Source: Maridesulfovibrio sp.
GTDB lineage: Bacteria > Desulfobacterota > Desulfovibrionia > Desulfovibrionales > Desulfovibrionaceae
Reading direction: 5' to 3'
DNA length: 64,000 bases
Assembly: GCF_963666665.1 (NCBI RefSeq)
Contig: NZ_OY762999.1
Coordinates: forward strand, 2,795,501 to 2,859,500
Under the pieces are notes generated by a model. The model was not told the DNA's origin. It did not search any database and worked only from the letters and a program-made list of their open reading frames with translations. Both the position numbers and the translations under genes were made by a program. Shown here piece by piece: positions 17,342 to 26,313 of this stretch (position 1 is its first letter; the number at the start of each line of letters is the position of its first letter).

Positions 17342-18427
17342 ATGAAAATATGTTCCTTAGTCGGTGCAAGACCACAGTTTATCAAGGAAGCTCTCATAAG
17401 TGCTGAAGTCACAAAAAATCACGAATGGGAACATATTGTTATCCATTCCGGGCAGCATTATGACTTTAAAATGTCCGACATCTTTTTCAATGAACTAAAT
17501 ATCCCCAATCCGGCTTACAATCTTGGAGTAGGCTCAGGATCACATGCAGAGATGACAGCAGCAGCTCTTACAGGAGTAGAACAGGTGCTTATAAAAGAAA
17601 ATCCTGCGGGACTAATTGTATATGGTGACACAAATACAACTCTCGCAGGAGCTCTTGCTGCCGCTAAGATAGATATACCTGTTATTCATGTTGAAGCAGG
17701 AATTAGACAACAGCCTAAATCTATGCCGGAAGAAATTAATCGTGTACTTACTGACAAACTATCCACAATATTATGTTGTTGTTCAGACTTATCGTTATCC
17801 AACCTGAAAAAAGAAAATATTGAAACAAACGCCAGCGTCACAGGCGACATTATGTATGATTTATTTATGCATATGTATCCAAAATTCTCTCCGGAAAAAC
17901 AATGTTCAGAGCACGGAATACAACCTCAAAAATTTATTGTTGCAACTATTCATCGTGATTTTAATACCGACAACGCAGCCTATCTAAAAGGGATACTCGA
18001 AGGTTTAAATGAACTTCGACGCAAGACTGATCTTGAAATTGTATTTCCAATCCATCCAAGGACCACAAAGAGAATACAAGAATTCGGACTAACAGATCTG
18101 GTCGACGGCTTAAAGATACTTCCCCCTCTCGGTTATGTTGAATTAATGTCTTTAGTTTGCGCTTCTTCATTTGTAATAACTGACAGCGGAGGCCTGCAAA
18201 AAGAGGCATATTATGCGAACCGTCGTGCGGTCGTTATTATGCCCGATACGGGGTGGCGTGAGTTGATAGAGTGTGGATGGAACCTTTTATCTCCCCCTAA
18301 CCGCGATGACATCGTATTATATGGAGAAAAGGCTCTTAGAGACTGCCATAAGCCTAATTCTTTATATGGAAATGGAGACGCAGCAAAAAAGATTGTGAAA
18401 GCTGTCAAAGAAGGCATTCCTGTATAG
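17342..18427 (+). CDS. UDP-N-acetylglucosamine 2-epimerase (non-hydrolysing) family
   Basis: A 361-residue WecB/WbpI-type epimerase, the usual family length. Seen motifs: GARPQFIKEA at residues 8-17, HSGQHYDFKMS near 41, YGDTNTTLAGALAA near 96, HVEAGIR near 116, VATIHRD near 200 and TDSGGLQKEA near 281. It interconverts UDP-GlcNAc-type sugars at C2 to provide ManNAc-type precursors, as used for nonulosonates or capsule. AAAGGA 6 bases upstream fixes the ATG at 17342. Base composition is clearly more AT-rich than the preceding operon, suggesting separate origin. Confidence 0.87.
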   Translation: MKICSLVGARPQFIKEALISAEVTKNHEWEHIVIHSGQHYDFKMSDIFFNELNIPNPAYNLGVGSGSHAEMTAAALTGVEQVLIKENPAGLIVYGDTNTTLAGALAAAKIDIPVIHVEAGIRQQPKSMPEEINRVLTDKLSTILCCCSDLSLSNLKKENIETNASVTGDIMYDLFMHMYPKFSPEKQCSEHGIQPQKFIVATIHRDFNTDNAAYLKGILEGLNELRRKTDLEIVFPIHPRTTKRIQEFGLTDLVDGLKILPPLGYVELMSLVCASSFVITDSGGLQKEAYYANRRAVVIMPDTGWRELIECGWNLLSPPNRDDIVLYGEKALRDCHKPNSLYGNGDAAKKIVKAVKEGIPV

Positions 18428-18686
18428 ACATCAGTAGACTCACACCCTCATAATCAGGTATTGGCATAGTGTGTGCAGCTGTCTTCCCCTAAGGCAAGCC
18501 TTTGACATAATGCTTTTTTTTGTGGCATTTTCTTTTATACATTAAAAGCTTCAAAATACAGAAATGATGTCTCAGACGATTATTTATTCGAAATTAAGTA
18601 CGCATATTCAGCAACTTAAAACTCAAACATTAACTGTTAGCATATATTTAAAGTAATCTTTTAGTCTTCAATACAGGGTATATCTT
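18428..18686. other. AT-rich intergenic spacer
   Basis: 259 bases without a convincing gene. It holds a weak hairpin AATGC...GCATT around a T-run near 18510-18530, which might end the epimerase transcript. A long A/T-rich leader then precedes the next gene, whose only ribosome site is AGGG about 8 bases before the ATG. Confidence 0.4.
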
Positions 18687-20936
18687 ATGATTTACTGGGT
18701 CTCTCCTGAACAAATCAAAATGTGCACACATGTTGTTTTCAAGATTTACGAGCATACAAACTCAATCATCGATGGAGATTGGGATAAAGAAAAAAGCCCG
18801 TTTGAAGATGCTACTATGTTTTATTCTTCATTTAAACGCCGTTTAGCCGGCGATGAATGGGATAATATTGAATATTATAAACACAATGCAAAATTGATAT
18901 CACAGGGCGAGATAAGATGGGGATGCTCTACTGCTGATGAATTTCTAAACAGGTGCAAAGGACTCGACAAAATATACACCAACATCAAAGAGTTCGGTTT
19001 TTGTCAAACAGACATAAACGACTTTATATCTGTTGCAGTAGACAGGGATGGACAATTACTACTTTGCAATGGACGACATCGTCTTACTTTTTCAAAGCTG
19101 TTAAAGCTTGAAGCAATTCCCATTAAAATTATTGTTAGACATACAAAATGGGTTGAATTTTGTGAGCAAGTAAAAGGATACACCAATGTCCCCGGGAGGG
19201 GTGGTAAAATTTATGCTCCAATAGATCACCCTGAATTCACTCACTGGCCAATCCGCCACACAGGACGCTCGTCTATCATCATCGACCATATGCTCCCATC
19301 AGGCAAAACGGTATTGGATATCGGAACACATTGGGGGTATTTTCCTACTATTCTGGAAAGACTTGGTAAAAAGTGCGTAGGTGTCGAAAATCTTGGCGAA
19401 CAGCTGTTCTTTCTTCACAAATTAAAAAAAGCAAATGATGCCGAGTTTGAAATTGTTTCCGATGACATATTTAACTACATCGGAGAAGGAAAAAAATTCG
19501 ACACTGTCCTTGCTCTAGCGATTTTTCACCATTTTTTAAAAACAGAAGAACTTCATTCAAAGCTTGTAAATTTATTACGCTCACTGGAAATGAAAGAGAT
19601 GTTCTTACTGACTCATTCTGAGAATGAACCCCAAATGAAACATGCATACGTTGACTATGCCCCGGAAAAATTTGCTGAATTTATAATAAAACACTCCTGC
19701 CTTGACTCATATCATGAAATTGCAGATTTCAATGGACGCAAACTTTACCATATCTTTCAATCCCAAAACGCAGATCTGTATCCGCAGCCGATACAGGATT
19801 TCAGAATAATATTTGTTGCTTTTGTTAATGCCACATATCCCCAAATCTTCAAAAAAGTAGATGGACAAATACGTGGACTGAAAGCAAATCATCCCAATAG
19901 TCATTGCATTGTTTTAGGTACTGGCGATGATTCTGTAGACACATCTGCTTATGATTTTGACTTCATTGATTTACGCAATTTCGAGAATGGATATGCTCAA
20001 CGAGGTGTTATTGCCGCACAGATATTAAAACGTCTCTCGCCTGACGTTATTTACATGCGTTATCCTCCAGCAGATGCCGGAGTTGAATTTATAACCCGTA
20101 ACTTCAAGAACATTTTATTTGAGCACCAAACAATAGAACTTGACGAATTAATTAAGACAAACCCCAACTCTTTTATAAATGAGCTGGCATTCGGTTCTAC
20201 ATGTATACAACGCGGATTAGGAGGCGTTGGCGTCACAAGCGAAATAGTTAACTACGAACGTAGAAGAGCTTCAAAGTCCAAAAGCTATAGAGTTATGGGA
20301 AATGGGATCGATGAAAAAGATCTTCCTTTGTCCAAACAACCAGAAAAATCCGGGAAAATACATGCTCTATGCGTTGCCCATTACAACCACTGGCATGGGT
20401 TGGACAGACTCATTAAGGGGTGTGGTAATTCACCTGAAATTGCGGAAAAATTCCGGTTCCACGTCATTGGAGACGGTCCGACCTTACATGAATACAAAAC
20501 CCTTGTCGCCAAGCTAAATGTTGGAGACACATTCATCTTCCATGGAAGGAAAAATAAATCAGAAATAGATCCATATGCTGATATATCCTGTTTTGCAGTG
20601 GGTTCATTAGCTTTTTTCCGCAACAACCTTAAGCAAATAGCAGCTCTTAAGCATCGCGAATATGCATTACGAGGGCTTCCAATCATGTTTGCAGACGAAG
20701 ACGTCGATTTTAATCGTAGCATGGAATTTTGCCACATCATTAATCACGACGAGTCGCCTGTAGACATGATCTCACTTCTTGATTTTGCTCAGAAATGCAG
20801 AAAAAACCCACTGCTCCGTCTGCATATAAGAGAATACGCATTGAAAGAACTGAATTGGACCAAAAAAATGAAAACAGTTGTCGAAGTAGCTCGTAGGGCA
20901 TTAGAACGAGACATATTCAACAAAAACCATCAATAA
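18687..20936 (+). CDS. ParB-like / methyltransferase / GT4 tri-domain protein
   Basis: A 749-residue multidomain protein. Residues about 60-160 carry a ParB/sulfiredoxin-like motif (ISVAVDRDGQLLLCNGRHR, ending at 132), here probably a structural or ligand domain rather than a nuclease. Residues about 195-370 are a methyltransferase, with TVLDIGTHWGYFPTIL near 208 and LALAIFHHFL. Residues about 390-740 look like a GT4-type glycosyltransferase, with HALCVAHYNHWHGLDRLI near 560 and FRFHVIGDGPTLHEY. The gene is AT-rich. It probably adds and methylates one sugar, with all domains cytoplasmic (inference). Confidence 0.6.
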   Translation: MIYWVSPEQIKMCTHVVFKIYEHTNSIIDGDWDKEKSPFEDATMFYSSFKRRLAGDEWDNIEYYKHNAKLISQGEIRWGCSTADEFLNRCKGLDKIYTNIKEFGFCQTDINDFISVAVDRDGQLLLCNGRHRLTFSKLLKLEAIPIKIIVRHTKWVEFCEQVKGYTNVPGRGGKIYAPIDHPEFTHWPIRHTGRSSIIIDHMLPSGKTVLDIGTHWGYFPTILERLGKKCVGVENLGEQLFFLHKLKKANDAEFEIVSDDIFNYIGEGKKFDTVLALAIFHHFLKTEELHSKLVNLLRSLEMKEMFLLTHSENEPQMKHAYVDYAPEKFAEFIIKHSCLDSYHEIADFNGRKLYHIFQSQNADLYPQPIQDFRIIFVAFVNATYPQIFKKVDGQIRGLKANHPNSHCIVLGTGDDSVDTSAYDFDFIDLRNFENGYAQRGVIAAQILKRLSPDVIYMRYPPADAGVEFITRNFKNILFEHQTIELDELIKTNPNSFINELAFGSTCIQRGLGGVGVTSEIVNYERRRASKSKSYRVMGNGIDEKDLPLSKQPEKSGKIHALCVAHYNHWHGLDRLIKGCGNSPEIAEKFRFHVIGDGPTLHEYKTLVAKLNVGDTFIFHGRKNKSEIDPYADISCFAVGSLAFFRNNLKQIAALKHREYALRGLPIMFADEDVDFNRSMEFCHIINHDESPVDMISLLDFAQKCRKNPLLRLHIREYALKELNWTKKMKTVVEVARRALERDIFNKNHQ

Positions 20937-20958
20937 GCCCTAAAACCCCGTACTTACA

Positions 20959-23772
20959 ATGCCAAACAAGACGACTCTCGAAGATGCAGTTTCAAAATAT
21001 GCAGGAACGGGCAAACGCCCTAAAAACCTTTTTAAAGCTGTTGTCAATTTTCTAAAAAACGAGGGAGAATCCGAAATACTGGCCTCGTGGGTGATGCAGT
21101 CCCAACTAGCGGAAGGGGAAATCATGGTCCCTGAGCAAGGAAACCCTTTGGTTTCTTTTGTTGTCCCCTGCTTCAACCATGCAGAATATCTGCGTGAATG
21201 CGTTCACAGCCTGCTGAAGCAAGATTTTAACTCTTTTGAAATTATTATCATCAACGATGGCAGCACAGACAATACAGACGAAGTAGCCACCCAGCTTGAA
21301 AATGAATTTCCGACCCAACGCATCCGGCATATAAATCAGGAAAACAGAGGTCTGGTTCGTTCAAGAAACAGAGGCTGCACTATTGCCAAGGGCAAATATA
21401 TACTGCCTATTGATGCGGACGACCTCATTGCCCCCACCTTTCTCAGCAAAACGGTGGAGGTGCTCGAATCACATCCCGAACTCGATTACGTCAGCAGCAA
21501 GGCCCTTTTCTTTGGGCATTCAAATTTAATTTGGCCCAAAAATGATCTTGTCCCGGCCAATTTCTTTGCCACCAACCAGCAGACCTGCACTACTCTTTTC
21601 CGCAAATCCATGTGGAAAGAACTAGGCGGGTATGACGAGAGCATGACCCGTGGATATGAGGATTGGGAATTATGGATTCGAGCCACTAAAAACGGTCACA
21701 TCGGTATACAGATAGATGAACCGCTTTTTTTCTACCGCCGCAAGGCGGATTCCATGATCACTAATTCAAGACAAAAAGACGCTGAGATCAAGGAACAAAT
21801 TGTCCGACTGCATCCGGATATCTACGATGCTTCACGGCTCAAAAATTTTGAAAATGAAATGCACTGGTCCAACTGGATTCCACCTCAACTGGTCCGCGCA
21901 GACTTCTCTATATCCACACCCAACAGGGCTGAACAGAACGCAGACCGGGAAATAGAAAAACAGCTCGAAAACCTGAAAAAGCACATTCTGGGCTTGATGG
22001 CCCAGATTGACCCCAGACAAAAAACTCACTTCCTGAAGCCCGATGCAGCAAACGTAACGCAGGACAAATTTGCATCACTCTATAAACAAATTTCTACAAG
22101 AGCGACAAAGCTCAATGCCGCAGGACAAACAGCGCAAGCTCTCGATGTTGCTGCAATCCTACTATCTCTTTATCCGCTGGAGAAACATGCGGTCCTTCTC
22201 TTCATGGACACACTCATCAAAAACGATGACTTCTCAACCTGCTACAGTGTTGGATCGCTATACCTATCACTCTGGAATCTGGAACGCCATATTCTAGAGC
22301 GTATGTCTCATAGTCTGTGCGGTCAGGCAGATATTCCGGAAAACAAAGAAAAAGCTCTCGGCTTTCTTGAAGGTGCGACCCTGCTGGCCCCGGACTATCA
22401 CTTAGCATGGATGAAGAAATTCGAATTCCAAATAGCAGGAAAACTCTACCGAACAGCAGAACGTACCAGAAAACAAGCTGCAGACCTCGGTATAAAACTA
22501 CCTTCTGTTAAGCTGCCGGACTCAGCAAAAACTGCAGGTAATGTAAAACACATCTGGTATATAACAAATGCCTTCGGCTACATTGGAGGAGGAGTTAACG
22601 GGGTTTCTCAAGCAAAATTCATGACACTGGGCAGTCTTCTTGCTAACGACGATCTGTGCAATGTTACGATGATAACTCCGCTAACAATCGCCCTACCTGC
22701 TGGAATTGCAGAGTTTTCCCGCCAGTATCATATCCCGCGAGAAAGAGAAGATGCTTCATGGCCGGATTTTATTGCAACGGTCAGAACGGAACCGCAAAGC
22801 CATCTAGGCATAACCGATCAAGACGAATTTAACGGAGAATGGCTTCCCTGTCGCCTCCCAGAAGGGAAACCGGACTTAATAGTCATTGAAGGCGTAAGAA
22901 CCGAGCCTCACGAATTCCTGACCGGATTAGGCCTGAACGTTGACTGCCCGCGGTTATATATGCACCACAACTCTCCCTACCACTACTCCGGCGAGATTAC
23001 AGATGAAGGTTCCTTGCCGGTAATGCTGAAAGCATTGGAGCAATACACATACAATGTCAGTGTGTCTAAAACCGTAACAGATGAATGGAAAGCCTTACCC
23101 GAACAACGTGATAAAAAATGGTTCAGCATCGTCAACTGCATCAGGGAAGATGAGGCTGCCGAAGTCCGTTCCCGTTCTGTTCAGGAAGTACGCCGGGAAA
23201 TTGGCGTTCCTGAACAGGAATTTTTGATTCTCTGCCTTGCCAGCGTACAGCACCGTAAGGGGCAGGACATTCTCCTAAATCAAATGAATGAGATTCTCGA
23301 AGAACTTCCCAATGCACGAGTAATTTTCGTCGGCCCGGTACTGCCTGACCGCGGAGGAGTGGACATCGTGGAGATGAGCAAGAACCAGCCATATTCACAT
23401 CGAGTGCACTTTGTAGGGGCCAAAGAAAACGCCCTTGATTACATCTATGCCTGTGACCTGCTGGTCTTACCCTCGCGGGAAGAAGCTCTGCCGCTTTCAA
23501 TCATGGAAGCGATGTCCTTAGGCAGAACCTGCGTAGCTTCTGACGTCTACGGCATACCTGAAATGATTGTTCACGGAGAAACCGGGCTGATGTTTTCGTT
23601 GGACAAACAAGAGGATTTGTCCGAGCACATAATCCGGTTAGGTAAAAATAACAAAGAACGTGAAGAAATGGCTGCAAAAGCCGAAATCCGTTACCGGGAA
23701 AACTTTTCACGGAAAAGGCATGCTGAAAGATGGCGCGAAGTTTTGAGGGAAATACAAGCACTAGAAAACTAA
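20959..23772 (+). CDS. GT2-GT4 dual glycosyltransferase
   Basis: A 937-residue protein. A GT2 domain lies at about 62-290 (VSFVVPCFNHAEYLRECVHS from 65, catalytic DADD at 152-155, and a GYEDWELW acceptor motif). A helical linker with TPR-like character spans about 340-510. A GT4 domain lies at about 530-935, with LASVQHRKGQDILL, then LVLPSREEALPLSIMEAMS, the EX7E-type donor site. Two transferases in one chain suggest addition of consecutive sugars, as in capsule or flagellin glycan synthesis. It ends before an inverted repeat. The ribosome site is poor, so the start is tentative. Confidence 0.8.
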   Translation: MPNKTTLEDAVSKYAGTGKRPKNLFKAVVNFLKNEGESEILASWVMQSQLAEGEIMVPEQGNPLVSFVVPCFNHAEYLRECVHSLLKQDFNSFEIIIINDGSTDNTDEVATQLENEFPTQRIRHINQENRGLVRSRNRGCTIAKGKYILPIDADDLIAPTFLSKTVEVLESHPELDYVSSKALFFGHSNLIWPKNDLVPANFFATNQQTCTTLFRKSMWKELGGYDESMTRGYEDWELWIRATKNGHIGIQIDEPLFFYRRKADSMITNSRQKDAEIKEQIVRLHPDIYDASRLKNFENEMHWSNWIPPQLVRADFSISTPNRAEQNADREIEKQLENLKKHILGLMAQIDPRQKTHFLKPDAANVTQDKFASLYKQISTRATKLNAAGQTAQALDVAAILLSLYPLEKHAVLLFMDTLIKNDDFSTCYSVGSLYLSLWNLERHILERMSHSLCGQADIPENKEKALGFLEGATLLAPDYHLAWMKKFEFQIAGKLYRTAERTRKQAADLGIKLPSVKLPDSAKTAGNVKHIWYITNAFGYIGGGVNGVSQAKFMTLGSLLANDDLCNVTMITPLTIALPAGIAEFSRQYHIPREREDASWPDFIATVRTEPQSHLGITDQDEFNGEWLPCRLPEGKPDLIVIEGVRTEPHEFLTGLGLNVDCPRLYMHHNSPYHYSGEITDEGSLPVMLKALEQYTYNVSVSKTVTDEWKALPEQRDKKWFSIVNCIREDEAAEVRSRSVQEVRREIGVPEQEFLILCLASVQHRKGQDILLNQMNEILEELPNARVIFVGPVLPDRGGVDIVEMSKNQPYSHRVHFVGAKENALDYIYACDLLVLPSREEALPLSIMEAMSLGRTCVASDVYGIPEMIVHGETGLMFSLDKQEDLSEHIIRLGKNNKEREEMAAKAEIRYRENFSRKRHAERWREVLREIQALEN

Positions 23773-23842
23773 TAGAAACATCCTCAACACAAATTTGCGT
23801 ACAGACTATAGCATTAGCCTTTTACTAAGAAAAAAGCCATCA

Positions 23843-23879
23843 GGCTCCTTCCCTCTATTCAAACGAAAAGAAAGGAGCC
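23843..23879. repeat. Inverted repeat between convergent genes
   Basis: GGCTCCTT (23843-23850) pairs perfectly with AAGGAGCC (23872-23879) around a 21-base loop. It lies between the convergent dual glycosyltransferase and minus-strand methyltransferase genes. It has no long T-run, so terminator function is only possible. A remnant of an insertion boundary is another option. Confidence 0.4.
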
Positions 23880-23925
23880 AGTGGAAAAGACAACAGCCTG
23901 CAATCTTGATATTCAAAAACAATCG

Positions 23926-25236
23926 TTATTTTATTAGCAGTGCAAACCAGATTTTTAAAAGACCTTGATGATAATCATCTTCACTTTGATCCGGTGAAAA
24001 AAAGCTTTGATGCTGCCAAAAACTATTACTGTAGCCAGCACGTTGAGCTAACTCCAAAAACTCCTCAGGGTAATGACATGCCCAAGAATTCTTTTCTGGA
24101 ACAATGACCGTTCCAGCACGGCTTTCTTGTGCAGAAGAAAGCTCCATCCCATTTTGCTTTGCTAAAAAGAATAGGTAATTAAGTGCATATTCGCCAACAA
24201 GAGACTTTAGTTCCGGGCAATAGTTACGGATAACCTTTTCCATCCGAGTAGGCACCACATCCATCACATGATCAAGGATAGAGTCCTCAGCACACTCCAA
24301 TATGGAGTCTGAAATAGACTGATTATTAAGCACCTCAACTAACACACTATCTCCACCAACACGCCTATGAAATGTATTCCACAGTAAACGAGAATACTTT
24401 TCAACATTCATTTTTTTCTCACAAATTGCGTGCTGATAAAACCCATCTCCGTTAACAGTGATCATTACCGTAGCATTTTTACGTGCAACATCATGAAATT
24501 GAGAAAGAACTTTATCATGGTCGGCGAGGTGGATTACTCCTCGAGCACAAATTACGTCAAACACGTTTGACCCGAAATTTTTATCCTCCAAATTTCCTAC
24601 TTTGAAATGAATGTTGTTAAGCTGCAAAGAAGTTGAAATACTCAGAGCGGCATTTAACGCTTCTGGATTTTTATCCATACAAACAACATTTGAGAATTTT
24701 TGGCTGGCAGGAAAACAAAGATTCCCAGTCCCTCCACCTGCATCAAGAAAGAAGTCACCTTTCAAACCCAAGTTATCTACGATCGCAGAAAAAAAGCCCA
24801 CTCTATCTTTCGCAAAATGAACTTTATAATAATTATCCAATTCAGGATGAGTGTTGTACGTATGATACTCACCACAACGATTAATTTCTTGCTCTAAGGA
24901 CTTACCTTCTTCTTCTTTTAACAAATCCAGAAGTGAAACAACTTCAACGTCACCACTTTTCTGCATCTCGGAAAGTAAAGCTAAAGCAGTAAGACTTTCA
25001 CGCCTTAAAAGTGGCTTAGAAACATCTTCTCCCTTCCCTCTAGTGCCCCAGTGTGTAAAGAAGATAACATTCTGGTCGTTAGCAATTGCATCCTGAAGTG
25101 ACTCCCGAGTTATCATTTCATGCATAGTCCAGGCATTTGTTTTCCATGATGGAGCGAATCGTGTGATCGTCTTGATCATCTCTCCAGCGGGGGTACGCTC
25201 TGGCACAATTGTGCGGTAAGGAGTTTTTTTGGCCAA
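23926..25236 (-). CDS. Methyltransferase with truncated deacetylase-like front end
   Basis: A 436-codon frame, the only large minus-strand gene between 3.2 and 38.9 kb. Residues 1 to about 110 look like the tail of a polysaccharide deacetylase-type domain (FFTHWGTRG near 59). A class I methyltransferase follows, with FFLDAGGGTGNL near 161, then VFDVICARGVIHLADHD. The frame opens with a TTG three codons after a TAG stop and has no ribosome site. The first ATG (25179) has GGAG only 2 bases away. The 5' part may be lost, so this could be a truncated gene or pseudogene. It is AT-rich like its neighbours. Confidence 0.55.
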   Translation of the reverse strand: MAKKTPYRTIVPERTPAGEMIKTITRFAPSWKTNAWTMHEMITRESLQDAIANDQNVIFFTHWGTRGKGEDVSKPLLRRESLTALALLSEMQKSGDVEVVSLLDLLKEEEGKSLEQEINRCGEYHTYNTHPELDNYYKVHFAKDRVGFFSAIVDNLGLKGDFFLDAGGGTGNLCFPASQKFSNVVCMDKNPEALNAALSISTSLQLNNIHFKVGNLEDKNFGSNVFDVICARGVIHLADHDKVLSQFHDVARKNATVMITVNGDGFYQHAICEKKMNVEKYSRLLWNTFHRRVGGDSVLVEVLNNQSISDSILECAEDSILDHVMDVVPTRMEKVIRNYCPELKSLVGEYALNYLFFLAKQNGMELSSAQESRAGTVIVPEKNSWACHYPEEFLELAQRAGYSNSFWQHQSFFSPDQSEDDYHQGLLKIWFALLIK

Positions 25237-25434
25237 ATTTCTCTATATTTGACCGGTACAGAATAGGGGAAGACCTCAAAAAAACATAAGACCGCATAAA
25301 AACAATTTACAATAACACCACATCAAACATAAGCACATTGATGAAGACTTTTCACACATGACTTACCTTTATTAGAATAATCGATCTCATTAAACTTGCT
25401 TGAAACATTCACATAAAGTTTTTATCTACTTTCT

Positions 25435-26313
25435 ATGACAAGTAGAAAATACTCTTATCCCATCTTCATAGCCGAAATCTCCAGCAACCACTGCTGCGAT
25501 CTTAAGCGATGCTACGATTTCATTGATACAGCTACGCGAATCGGCTGTGGAGCTGTAAAATTCCAATTATTCAAGATCAATGAACTGTTCGCTCCAGAAA
25601 TTCTTGCCCAGAGTGCCAAGCATCGGGAACGAGTTCGCTGGGAATTGCCTGAACGTTTTATCCCATTACTTGCAAAGCGTTGCCAAGAACAACAAATAGC
25701 CTTTTCCTGCACTCCATTCTATCTTGATGCTGTCGATATTCTGACGCCGCATGTGGACTTCTTTAAAATAGCTTCTTACGAACTGCTCTGGACCGACCTG
25801 CTTGTAAAATGTGCGGCCAGCGGCAAACCGATCGTTCTTTCCACCGGAATGGCTGAGATGAATGAGATCGAGGCAGCTGTACAAACCTTACGCGAGGCAG
25901 GATGCGTTGACCTGACCCTGCTGCACTGTGTATCCGGCTATCCCGCCCCGGTGGAACAGGCCAATCTTGCGGCCATGCAGACCATGAAAGATAAATTCAA
26001 TTGCAAAATCGGCTGGTCTGACCATACAGTGAGCGAAGCCGTCATCCAGCGAGCAATCCATAAGTATGACGCACAGGTGATTGAGCTGCATCTTGATCTT
26101 GATGAAACCGGCGAAGAATACAAATTCGGACACTGCTGGTTACCAGAGCAGGTGAAAAAAATGATCAGAAGCATTCAAGAAGGCTTTGCTGCTGACGGTG
26201 ATGGGATTAAGAAACCAGTTGAAGCTGAGTTGCCTGACCGAGAGTGGCGCGCCGATCCTGTGGACGGACTTCGCCCCCTGAAATCAATAAGAAAAACATG
26301 GAAAGCAGATTAA
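25435..26313 (+). CDS. NeuB-family synthase lacking the SAF domain
   Basis: A 292-residue TIM-barrel enzyme of the N-acetylneuraminate/pseudaminate synthase group, which condenses phosphoenolpyruvate with an aldose. It begins IFIAEISSNHCCDL, then AVKFQLFK, KIASYEL and LSTGMAE near 140, GWSDHT near 199, and ELHLDLDETG. Usual NeuB or PseI proteins are about 340-350 residues and end in a roughly 60-residue SAF (antifreeze-like) domain, which is absent here. No ribosome site precedes the ATG. The TAA is directly followed by the ATG of the next gene. The substrate is unknown. Confidence 0.75.
   Translation: MTSRKYSYPIFIAEISSNHCCDLKRCYDFIDTATRIGCGAVKFQLFKINELFAPEILAQSAKHRERVRWELPERFIPLLAKRCQEQQIAFSCTPFYLDAVDILTPHVDFFKIASYELLWTDLLVKCAASGKPIVLSTGMAEMNEIEAAVQTLREAGCVDLTLLHCVSGYPAPVEQANLAAMQTMKDKFNCKIGWSDHTVSEAVIQRAIHKYDAQVIELHLDLDETGEEYKFGHCWLPEQVKKMIRSIQEGFAADGDGIKKPVEAELPDREWRADPVDGLRPLKSIRKTWKAD

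Noticed and set aside
18687..20936. ParB chromosome-partition protein
   Set aside because: Only one short motif matches. The rest is methyltransferase and glycosyltransferase.
23926..25236. Intact gene starting at the TTG
   Set aside because: No ribosome site, and a stop codon lies three codons upstream. It is kept as a possible truncated gene.
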